Below are positions 53,041 to 60,720 of a stretch of DNA of 64,000 nucleotides, one piece after another (position 1 is the first letter of the stretch; each line of letters opens with the position of its first letter). The translations under genes were made by a program, and so were the position numbers. A model generated the notes under the pieces. That model saw only the letters and a program-made list of their open reading frames with translations. It searched no databases and was not told where the DNA came from. This stretch comes from Patescibacteria group bacterium. Lineage in GTDB: Bacteria > Patescibacteriota > Gracilibacteria > Peribacterales > Peribacteraceae. The stretch spans positions 62,001 to 126,000 of the forward strand of contig JAHIYH010000031.1 in the NCBI GenBank assembly GCA_018814875.1, given 5' to 3'.

Positions 53041-54906
53041 TCAATCCAGCTCAAATTTCTCCAAATAATCTTTCTGCTTTAGAACTTTCTCTTCCGGTAT
53101 ATCCCGTTTTGTGAGCAAGTAGTTACCAAGAACCAAATAATCCATGTGCGTGTTTAAGAAACAATTAAGCGCATCCTCCGGAGATCTAACAATCGGCTCT
53201 CCTCGCACGTTAAATGATGTGTTGATTATCACTCCGCATCCGGTCTTCTGCTCGAATGCCTTGATGAGGTCGTAATACTTCTGGTTTTGCTCACGATTGA
53301 TGGACTGAATACGTGCAGATCCATCCACGTGTGTGACTGCAGGAATTTCGTCACGTTTATCAGGATGAACATCTGCTACAAGAAGCATAAAAGGAGTTGG
53401 ACGATCTAAATCAAAATAATCACCAATACGCTCTTCTAAAACAGTTGGTGCAAATGGGCGGAACGACTCGCGGAATTTGATTTTCAAGTTCACCTTCTGC
53501 CAGTTCTCCTTATTCCGTGCATCTGCGATGATCGATCTGTTTCCAAGTGCACGTGGTCCGTATTCCATTCTCCCTTGGAACCATCCGATCACGTTATCAC
53601 CTTCCATCAAAGTAGAGATACGATCGATCAACCCTTCATACGATAGTTTGAGGAAGGGGACATCTTCTTTCTTAAGACATTTTTCTATTTCATCATCCGA
53701 GAACTCGTCACCAAAGTATGAGTGATTCATCTGATATAGTTTCTTCCCATTGAATTGCTTGTACCAAATGGCGAGTGCTACCCCAAGTGCTCCGCCTGCA
53801 TCACCGGATGCTGGTTGAACATAGATATTTTCAAAAAGTCCGCTCCTTAATATTTTCCCATTAGCTACACAGTTTAAAGATACACCTCCTGCGAGGCAGA
53901 GATTTTTGGACGGTGCGATTTTCTTGGCATGTGTTACGATTTTTATCATCACTTCTTCTGTCATATCTTGCAGACTTCGTGCGATGTCCTTATGAAATTG
54001 TCCTAGATCACTCTCAGGCTTGCGTCGCGGCTGCCCAAGTAGTTTCTCTATCGATCTTCCTGTCATTCTAAGTCCGTGTTCAAAGGTGAAGTACTTCATG
54101 TCTAGCGCAAAGCTTCCGTCTTCTTTCACATCTATAAGCTCGCGCATCTTTTCTAGGTACTTTGGTTTACCATAAGGTGCTAGTCCCATAACTTTATACT
54201 CTGCACTATTAACCTTGAAGCCGAGATAGTAGGTGATTGCTGAATACAAAAGTCCGAGAGAATGGGGATAGTGGATCTCTTTAAGTATTTTTACAGTTTG
54301 TACTGGTTTTGAAGTTCCAAGTTCCCCTTCGGTCTCGAGTTCAGGGCCGAGAGGCAAGTTCCAAGTTCCAGAGTTTGGCACTTGGCACTTGGCACTTGGC
54401 ACTTCGCTACAGCCGCGTCCAATTGTTGCTGTAGCCCATTCCCCAACTCCATCCACAGTAACAATTGTTGCATTATCAAAACCCGAAACTCCAAAGCTGG
54501 AATATGCATGTGATTCATGATGAGGGATGAAGAAGATATCGCCCTTATAATTCAATTCTTTGCGGATGCTCTGTGGGATCCAAAGTTTTTTGGTCATCCA
54601 ATCCTGCATTGAATATTGATATTGCATGAGTCCGCGTGGCCAAACCTTGAATGTGGTCCTGAGTATTCGGTCAAAGAACTTGATGAATGGTTTTTCGTAA
54701 AAACCAATTGCAGAAATGTCTTCGATAGTAATTCCTGTGGAATCGAATGCAGCTTGAATTGCTTTATTTGGGAATGATTCATCTTGTTTCTTGCGGGTGT
54801 ATCGTTCCTCTTGCGCAGCGAAGAGAATTTCTCCGTCTTTGATAAGTACACACGCAGAGTCGTGGTAATAACAAGAGAGGCCGAGGATATATACGGGTTT
54901 GTTCAT
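53041..54906 (-). CDS. Carbamoyltransferase (NodU/CmcH family)
   Basis: MNKPVYILGLSCYYHDSACVLIKDGEILFAAQEERYTRKKQDESFP; NLCLAGGVSLNCVANGKI; GRMEYGPRALGNRSIIADAR; NTSFNVRGEPIV. Confidence 0.95.
   Translation of the reverse strand: MNKPVYILGLSCYYHDSACVLIKDGEILFAAQEERYTRKKQDESFPNKAIQAAFDSTGITIEDISAIGFYEKPFIKFFDRILRTTFKVWPRGLMQYQYSMQDWMTKKLWIPQSIRKELNYKGDIFFIPHHESHAYSSFGVSGFDNATIVTVDGVGEWATATIGRGCSEVPSAKCQVPNSGTWNLPLGPELETEGELGTSKPVQTVKILKEIHYPHSLGLLYSAITYYLGFKVNSAEYKVMGLAPYGKPKYLEKMRELIDVKEDGSFALDMKYFTFEHGLRMTGRSIEKLLGQPRRKPESDLGQFHKDIARSLQDMTEEVMIKIVTHAKKIAPSKNLCLAGGVSLNCVANGKILRSGLFENIYVQPASGDAGGALGVALAIWYKQFNGKKLYQMNHSYFGDEFSDDEIEKCLKKEDVPFLKLSYEGLIDRISTLMEGDNVIGWFQGRMEYGPRALGNRSIIADARNKENWQKVNLKIKFRESFRPFAPTVLEERIGDYFDLDRPTPFMLLVADVHPDKRDEIPAVTHVDGSARIQSINREQNQKYYDLIKAFEQKTGCGVIINTSFNVRGEPIVRSPEDALNCFLNTHMDYLVLGNYLLTKRDIPEEKVLKQKDYLEKFELD
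54311..54405 (-). repeat. F1 inverted repeat with nested CCTTCG core inside the carbamoyltransferase CDS
   Basis: gaagttccaagttccccttcggtctcgagttcagggccgagaggcaagttccaagttccagagtttggcacttggcacttggcacttggcacttc; encodes EVPSAKCQVPNSGTWNLPLGPELETEGELGTS. Confidence 0.9.
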
Positions 54907-55139
54907 TAGAATTGATGGCGCATGCCGTTTGGGACTTCGGATAGGGGATCTACCCAATAGGTATCTGGCGGTTTCTTCCAAAGCTTTGGAATACTAAGTA
55001 TTTTTAAGATGACAGCGTACACACCAAAAACAAAGATCCAGAGGATCGTGAGAATAATAAAACTCATAACACGGCCTAGTATGTTGCTAAACGTGCACCA
55101 TGCATGCCAAAGAGTTTTTAGGAGTTTTGGACAGTCCAT
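54906..55139 (-). CDS. SxtJ-like small membrane protein adjacent to carbamoyltransferase
   Basis: Start overlap with carbamoyltransferase; MSFIILTILWIFVFGVYAVILKI...PDTYWVDP. Confidence 0.65.
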   Translation of the reverse strand: MDCPKLLKTLWHAWCTFSNILGRVMSFIILTILWIFVFGVYAVILKILSIPKLWKKPPDTYWVDPLSEVPNGMRHQF

Positions 55140-55151
55140 CGCTGCTGATTC

Positions 55152-55290
55152 TATTGTAAGAAACCGAAGAATCCAAAGAAACCTAAGAATCCAAGGGGCT
55201 ACCTTGAAATATCTATCAAGGTTTATGTCGATAAAAACATCACCCCCTTTGGATTCCTTGGATTCCTTGGTTTCTTTGGATTCTTTTTAA
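55152..55290. repeat. AAAGAATCCAAAG-word inverted repeat (F6)
   Basis: gtaagaaaccgaagaatccaaagaaacctaagaatccaagg ... cctttggattccttggattccttggtttctttggattc. Confidence 0.85.
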
Positions 55291-55445
55291 AATACAGTGT
55301 AAATGAACGGTGCCAACGGTGATCCTTGTGCAAAAACAAGTATTAGCCCCAGAAGGACGATCATCATGATAATTGGCATTAGCCACCACATCTTGCGTAT
55401 ACGCATGAATGTCCAGAGGTCAGAGAAGATGGAGAGCTTGGTCAT
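55287..55445 (-). CDS. DUF5989-like small membrane protein (52 aa)
   Basis: Own translation, not in ORF track: MTKLSIFSDLWTFMRIRKMWWLMPIIMMIVLLGLILVFAQGSPLAPFIYTVF*. Confidence 0.85.
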   Translation of the reverse strand: MTKLSIFSDLWTFMRIRKMWWLMPIIMMIVLLGLILVFAQGSPLAPFIYTVF

Positions 55446-55459
55446 TGCTACTATTATAC

Positions 55460-55568
55460 ATGAGAAGGTTTATTAAGTTTATTACGTTAATTAAGTTTAT
55501 TATGTTCGATTTTCGTTAAACCTCTTAACCTTATAAACATAATCAACCTAATCAACCTAACAAACCTT
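55460..55568. repeat. TTTATTAAGTT-word inverted repeat (F5)
   Basis: aaggtttattaagtttattacgttaattaagtttatt ... aaacataatcaacctaatcaacctaacaaacctt. Confidence 0.85.
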
Positions 55569-56246
55569 TCAGAGTACTCCCGCAATCATTGCCATTACGA
55601 CTAGAACCGGTTGAATAATCCCAAAGACCCACGCGGAAAGAATAGGAACATTCAAAAATATTCCAGAAAGAATCAAAATAAGCAGAATCATCGGGCCGTG
55701 TTGCATGAAGAGTGCGTACTCCCGTTCATATTTGTAAGGAATAAATGCTGCTAGAATCTTTGATCCATCAAGTGGAGCGATCGGCAAAAGATTGAATGCC
55801 ATTAGTGTTAGATTTACAAAGATGCAGCTTCCTAAAATCTGTTCGAGCAATTTGATGATGATTGATCCGTTTGTCGGTTCACCCAGAAGGTCTATTGCTG
55901 ATTTACCTACATTTCCTTTAAGGAGGAGAGTCAGGATGAAAAAACAGATGAACGCAGTAATCAAATTTGTTGCTGGTCCTGCCAGTGCAACCAAAGTAGT
56001 ATCGCGTTTATGATTCTTAAAGTATCTAGGATCAATAGGAACAGGTTTAGCCCATCCAAATCCAACAATCAAAAACATCACGGTTCCAACAGGATCTAAG
56101 TGAGCGAGAGGATTTAAAGAGAGTCTTCCATCCATTTTGGCGGTTGGATCACCAAGCTTGTACGCAACAAAACCATGACCCCACTCGTGGACAGAAATCG
56201 CGATGAGGATGGCGATGATGAATGGAGGGGATATGAATGGCGACAT
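55569..56246 (-). CDS. Site-2 protease family zinc metallopeptidase (M50)
   Basis: ISVHEWGHGFVAYKLGDPTAKMDGRLSLNPLAHLDPVGTVMFLIVGFGWAKPVPIDP; NLLPIAPLDGSKIL. Confidence 0.93.
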   Translation of the reverse strand: MSPFISPPFIIAILIAISVHEWGHGFVAYKLGDPTAKMDGRLSLNPLAHLDPVGTVMFLIVGFGWAKPVPIDPRYFKNHKRDTTLVALAGPATNLITAFICFFILTLLLKGNVGKSAIDLLGEPTNGSIIIKLLEQILGSCIFVNLTLMAFNLLPIAPLDGSKILAAFIPYKYEREYALFMQHGPMILLILILSGIFLNVPILSAWVFGIIQPVLVVMAMIAGVL

Positions 56247-56267
56247 GAGATGATTGTAATGGATGTG

Positions 56268-56426
56268 GAGAGGGTAAGGAAGGTAAGGAAGGTAAGGGGG
56301 GTAAAGAATGTGAGGAAGGTAAGGGGGGTCAGGAAGGTAAGGAAGGTAAAGAATGTAAAGAAGGTAAATGCGAATATCACTTTCCTTACGTTCCTTACAT
56401 TCTTTACCTTCCTTACTTTTTCTCAA
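56268..56426. repeat. GGTAAGGAA-word inverted repeat (F8)
   Basis: gggtaaggaaggtaaggaaggtaagggggg... ctttccttacgttccttacattctttaccttccttac. Confidence 0.9.
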
Positions 56427-56473
56427 CGAACCGTTTGACGACACGCACGCCTGTAAGTACTCTCATCCAGCAA

Positions 56474-56683
56474 ATGGCACGCAGATGTTCCAAGACTGGC
56501 AAGAAGACTGAATTCGGGAATACCCGAAGTCATTCTATGCGTCACACACGTCGTACGTTTAAAGCAAATGTACAAAAGAAGCGCGTGTACGATCCTCTAA
56601 CAAAAACATACAAAACCATGAAGGTATCTACAAGTTACCTGCGCACTCTTGCTAAGAGGATGCAGGAGGGGAAGAATGTTTGA
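56474..56683 (+). CDS. rpmB: 50S ribosomal protein bL28
   Basis: MARRCSKTGKKTEFGNTRSHSMRHTRRTFKANVQKKRVYD. Confidence 0.9.
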   Translation: MARRCSKTGKKTEFGNTRSHSMRHTRRTFKANVQKKRVYDPLTKTYKTMKVSTSYLRTLAKRMQEGKNV

Positions 56684-56775
56684 TTGATTTTAGGATCTGA
56701 TGTTGATTGGACCGATGAATCAATTATGTAATCGTGGTTAATATTACCTATGCTTTAGGGGGAGGTGAACAGAAC

Positions 56776-57018
56776 TTAATTTTTATGTCTGATTAGTTGT
56801 CTCGTATCTCTAGTTCTCCCACCATGTATTCTGGTACCCTTATAAGAAGTATCAATTGCAGGGGGAGTTGAAAACATATGCCGTAGACTTTCGCGACACT
56901 TCTCACAGGAAGCACCGACAATTGTGCCATTTTCTACTTCTTCAGCTAGCACTTCTACTTCAATTCCATTATTTGTACATTTAGGATTGTCGCATTTGCC
57001 ATCAAAATATTTTTTCAT
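56776..57018 (-). CDS. Small Cys-rich (zinc-ribbon-like) hypothetical protein
   Basis: CDNPKCTN...GASCEKCRESLRHM: two CxxC-type pairs. Confidence 0.5.
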   Translation of the reverse strand: MKKYFDGKCDNPKCTNNGIEVEVLAEEVENGTIVGASCEKCRESLRHMFSTPPAIDTSYKGTRIHGGRTRDTRQLIRHKN

Positions 57019-57175
57019 TGTGAAACAAAGTAGTAATAGATAGAATGATTTTATGATTATTTAAATGAAAGTCAAGTGCAGTCTTCCTCCTTACCCATTT
57101 TACTTGTTGACTCTCAAAAGAAGCGCAATACACAAAAATGTAGACAAATATGTGTACAAATGATATCATACTCAC

Positions 57176-57466
57176 ATGTCTTCAATTTTGCCCATCATCA
57201 CAGTTACACAACTCAGAAAAGAGACAAAGGAGGTTATGGACTCTCTTGAGGATTATCTGGTTGTACAGAATCATGGGAAGGATGTGGCAATGATTCTTCA
57301 TCCAGATCTGGGTAGGGTTCTTATGGAGTCTGGAGTTTTAAGAGAACTTATTGCCAAGGGTTCTAAGTCGCGTAAGCAGACGAAAGCAGCTGGGAAAGTT
57401 GGTATTAATTTTGAAGAATTTGATCGACTCCTTGGTAACGTTATTAACGAGCTTAGCAAGCAATGA
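57176..57466 (+). CDS. Phd/YefM-family antitoxin
   Basis: ITVTQLRKETKEVMDSLEDYLVVQNHGKDVAMILHPD; overlaps the downstream Fic gene. Confidence 0.75.
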   Translation: MSSILPIITVTQLRKETKEVMDSLEDYLVVQNHGKDVAMILHPDLGRVLMESGVLRELIAKGSKSRKQTKAAGKVGINFEEFDRLLGNVINELSKQ

Positions 57467-57957
57467 AATACATTGATCTATCCATTTGCGAAAAGTTCAT
57501 ATTCCAGTACATACAGGATAATATGGCGAGCAAAGAACCTGCACCGATGTATGGACGAGAGACAAGTGGAATAAAAAGATTGGAGGCAATATTTCATTTA
57601 ATGCAACGATCTGATTATAAGGGTCTTCTCGGCAAGGCGGCATACATGTTCTGTTCGGTAATTGACAGCCACCACTTCAGCAATGGCAACAAACGCTTAG
57701 CTGTTTCGTTACTTATATTTTTTCTTCTTGTTAATAATCGCAGTATTCATGCACCGAATATGGAGGTAATGCGTGGAGAGCTTAATAAAGCTTTCCCCAA
57801 ACTCAAGTGGCAAGATGTGCAATCGTTCTCTTATCCGCATGAGTATTTCTTCTATCACCTTGCTCTGATAATTGCGGATCGTTCTCAGAAAGGAAAGATG
57901 ACGTTTACGCAGGAACAAGAAGCGGTTAAGAATTTGCTGGAGGTAGTTGTGAGTTAG
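57463..57957 (+). CDS. Doc/Fic-family toxin
   Basis: Fic motif HHFSNGNKRLAVSLLIFFL; 4-nt overlap with the antitoxin. Confidence 0.88.
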   Translation: MKYIDLSICEKFIFQYIQDNMASKEPAPMYGRETSGIKRLEAIFHLMQRSDYKGLLGKAAYMFCSVIDSHHFSNGNKRLAVSLLIFFLLVNNRSIHAPNMEVMRGELNKAFPKLKWQDVQSFSYPHEYFFYHLALIIADRSQKGKMTFTQEQEAVKNLLEVVVS

Positions 57958-58068
57958 GGCTGGGGCTGGGGCTGGGGCTGGGATTCGGGTTCGGGTTCGG
58001 GCCAGGGTTTTTGTTGTGTTTTATTAAATACCTAGCCCTAGCCCTAAACCCTAGCCCTAAGCAGCCCT
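57955..58068. repeat. GGGCTG/GGGTTC...CCCTAGCCCTAA inverted hexamer array (F7)
   Basis: tagggctggggctggggctggggctgggattcgggttcgggttcgggcc ... ctagccctagccctaaaccctagccctaa. Confidence 0.9.
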
Positions 58069-58465
58069 AAATGATCTTCTTCCTTATCTTCTTAATCTCA
58101 CTTTTCTGGTGCTTTTCTTCTAGCATCTTCTCCTTTGATTTACGTGAGCGGCGCTGCTTTTGCTTGTGTATCTTAAAATTTGCTTGTGCACGCAGGGAGT
58201 CTTCTCTCCTTATATGTTCGTCGATCTTTTCAATAAGTAGTTCATATGCTTCTTCTCGATTCTGATGCAGGCCACGATGATGTTGGTAGCGCACTATTAC
58301 ACCCGTAGGATTGTGGGTAAGTTCAACGCAATTCGATGACTTGTTTATTTTCTGTCCACCGTGCCCATGTCCACGCGTATGATGCTCCTCGATATCTTCT
58401 GGATTTATAGATAGTTCTGCTGCCAGTTTGAGATGTGCTTCGTGGAGATCGACAGGGAAGTTCAT
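58067..58465 (-). CDS. RF-1 domain (release-factor-like, GGQ) protein
   Basis: HHTRGHGHGGQKINKSSNCVELTHNPTGVIVRYQHHRGLHQNREEAYELLIEKID. Confidence 0.9.
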   Translation of the reverse strand: MNFPVDLHEAHLKLAAELSINPEDIEEHHTRGHGHGGQKINKSSNCVELTHNPTGVIVRYQHHRGLHQNREEAYELLIEKIDEHIRREDSLRAQANFKIHKQKQRRSRKSKEKMLEEKHQKSEIKKIRKKII

Positions 58466-58489
58466 ATGTTAATAGGCAATAGTTTATCA

Positions 58490-58640
58490 TTATCAGCCAA
58501 CCTCCGCTCCTAGTTGGCTTGCCATCCGAAGCCGCAGCGATTTTGTAGGCTATGCTACAACCTAAATCTAGGAGACTATGGTTGGCATCCTTCGCTGCGC
58601 GAAGGATGGCGGAGCATATAGGTCTCCTACCCTTTGGGGT
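58490..58640. repeat. Composite palindromic repeat (gcatccttcgctgcgcgaaggatggc core)
   Basis: catccttcgctgcgcgaaggatg hairpin and ttgtaggctatgctacaacctaaatctaggag/ ctcct arms. Confidence 0.6.
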
Positions 58641-58679
58641 ATGAGAATTGGACAGTACTTTGGAGAGGGTAAAATGAGA

Positions 58680-58737
58680 CAAATGAGACACTATAAAAAA
58701 GGGATAAACGGAACAAATGGAACACTATAAAAAAGGT
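58680..58737. repeat. Direct repeat AAATGRRACACTATAAAAAAGG (x2)
   Basis: aaatgagacactataaaaaaggg and aaatggaacactataaaaaaggt upstream of the GCHII fusion gene. Confidence 0.6.
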
Positions 58738-58808
58738 GTGCCATTTGCGCATAATTCATAATGTTGTGTTTTGACAAATATGCTGTTCAGGTTCATTCTG
58801 TACTTGTT

Positions 58809-60191
58809 ATGAGTGATCTCCAGTTGCAAAAAGTTGTCGATGTCGAAATGCCTACATCATTGGGTGTATATCAACTGCATCTCTTTGAAGAGAGGTTGGA
58901 AAGCGGAGATGTAAAAGATCATCTAGCACTGGTCATGGGAGACACTCGGGACAAGGTTGGTGTGCTTACCAGAGTTCATTCTGAGTGTTGCACTGGCGAT
59001 ATATTCGGCTGCCAGCGCTGTGACTGCCAAGATCAATTACATGAGTCGATGCGTATGATTCGGAAGGAAAGCGAAGGTATTTTGCTCTATCTACGTCAAG
59101 AAGGCAGGGGGATCGGTCTAGCAAACAAGCTGCATGCATATCGTTTGCAGGACGAAGGACTGGATACAGCGGAGGCAAATGTGGAGCTTGGCTTCGAACC
59201 GGATTTACGGAGTTATGAGATTGCCGTGCAAATGCTGAAGGAATTGGAAGTAAGAAGCGTTCGTCTCCTCACGAACAACATGAACAAGGTCGAAGGACTT
59301 GCAAATGCGGGAGTAGCGGTTGATGAGAGGATTCCACTCATCATCCACTCTGCGATTCGAGACAGAACATCCCTCTTCCGAACCAAGCAACAAAAGCTCG
59401 GTCATGTTTTTGATGATCTAGACAATAAAGGGGTTCTCGATATCGGTCCCACCCATGAGAAATTGCCGTTGTCCTATCCCGATCTCTTTGCTGCCGATGT
59501 ATCACTTCCTCAAGAAACACTGGATTTGTGCGAGAAAATAAAGCAATCCTGCACGGAGAAGTTTGGTAACAATATACAATCTGTCCTCTTCCAAGGCTCA
59601 AACATGAGAGGAGATGGTTCTCTCCATGAGAGCGATTTTGATTACATTCTCATCTTCGAAGAAGAAACGGACGAAATGCTGGAAGGCATTTCCGAATTGA
59701 AAGTTCAGTATCCTAAATGCAATTTTCTCTTTCTTACGGGAGACGAGTACCACGCATACCCCGAGCCGTCTCGATTGCAGTTCTTCATTTCACGGAAAGT
59801 AATGGGAGAGTTCGATCTCGGTCTTCCGCCCGGACGCTCGGCACTGCACCAGACAGCTCTTTCGTATGCCGTACAGATCAACAACACCATTCGCCCTCTT
59901 CTTTTTGAGTTTTTGGATCCCTCTGCAAATCAAGATCAGCTTCTTGCGAGAGCGCATGTCTGTCTGAAACGGGTCGACGATTGCTTTCTACGAGTGCTGT
60001 CCCTGCTTAATACAGGCAAGTATCCATTGAACAGATCGCAGCTTCTCATGCATACGACGGATGATGCGATCGCCGAAGTTCTGGATATACTCAATCGTTG
60101 GTATGGTGGAACTGTCACGGCAAGAGAGGTCTGTGAAGCATTGAAAACTTCTGAAAAGATCCTGCATAACTTCCTTACCCATTCTTCGTAA
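58809..60191 (+). CDS. GTP cyclohydrolase II domain fused to nucleotidyltransferase-like C-terminal domain
   Basis: GCHII motifs RVHSECCTGDIFGCQRCDCQDQL, LYLRQEGRGIGLANKLHAYRLQDEGLDTAEANVELGF, LLTNNMNKVEGLANAGV; NTase-like LFQGSNMRGDGSLHESDFDYILIFEE. Confidence 0.88.
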   Translation: MSDLQLQKVVDVEMPTSLGVYQLHLFEERLESGDVKDHLALVMGDTRDKVGVLTRVHSECCTGDIFGCQRCDCQDQLHESMRMIRKESEGILLYLRQEGRGIGLANKLHAYRLQDEGLDTAEANVELGFEPDLRSYEIAVQMLKELEVRSVRLLTNNMNKVEGLANAGVAVDERIPLIIHSAIRDRTSLFRTKQQKLGHVFDDLDNKGVLDIGPTHEKLPLSYPDLFAADVSLPQETLDLCEKIKQSCTEKFGNNIQSVLFQGSNMRGDGSLHESDFDYILIFEEETDEMLEGISELKVQYPKCNFLFLTGDEYHAYPEPSRLQFFISRKVMGEFDLGLPPGRSALHQTALSYAVQINNTIRPLLFEFLDPSANQDQLLARAHVCLKRVDDCFLRVLSLLNTGKYPLNRSQLLMHTTDDAIAEVLDILNRWYGGTVTAREVCEALKTSEKILHNFLTHSS

Positions 60192-60195
60192 AACC

Positions 60196-60720
60196 GTGGA
60201 AAATACCTTTATCTGCCTTTTACCGTGCGACGACGATGCAGCCGCATTGCATGAAGCTTTCGATGCACTATTTGAACTTCATGCATTTCCGTACATCAAA
60301 TTGCCTTTGCATGTCACTCTGTACTTTTTCCCTGCACTCACAGCGGAGAAGAATCCGGAGGCGTCAGCTTGGGTGAGGCAGGCTGGAGAAACGAGCAAGG
60401 GGCCTATCGTTGCTGATATCGAAAAAGTCTCTTCCTTCCAGAGAGATGGCCATGATTTCGTGTACTACATCCCCGTCTTCTCGAAACAAATCATCAATTT
60501 GCATGATGATCTCTTCGCGCGATTCAAGCGCATCCATACCGACCCCTTTGATTTCGTGCCACATCTTTCTCTCTTCTATCCAGCTAGAAATCTTCAGGAT
60601 GAAGAAAAGAAGAAGGCGCAAAAGCTTTATGCGAAATTTCAAAGCATAACATTTGATCGCATAGCTTTCGCTGCCGAAAAAGGGAAGGGTACACACTTTA
60701 TTGACGTTCAACCCCTATGA
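60196..60720 (+). CDS. 2H phosphoesterase (2'-5' RNA ligase-like)
   Basis: GTG start 4 nt after the previous stop; two H-x-[ST]-L motifs HVTLYFF and HLSLFYP. Confidence 0.75.
   Translation: MENTFICLLPCDDDAAALHEAFDALFELHAFPYIKLPLHVTLYFFPALTAEKNPEASAWVRQAGETSKGPIVADIEKVSSFQRDGHDFVYYIPVFSKQIINLHDDLFARFKRIHTDPFDFVPHLSLFYPARNLQDEEKKKAQKLYAKFQSITFDRIAFAAEKGKGTHFIDVQPL

Noticed and set aside
55569-56444. Proline/tyrosine-rich N-terminus of the M50 protease (YLPYLPDPPYLPHILYPPYLP)
   Set aside because: Translation of the F8 repeat; the start at 56246 fits the family.
29800-58068. CRISPR arrays
   Set aside because: Repeats are contiguous words without unique spacers of uniform length; no cas genes seen.
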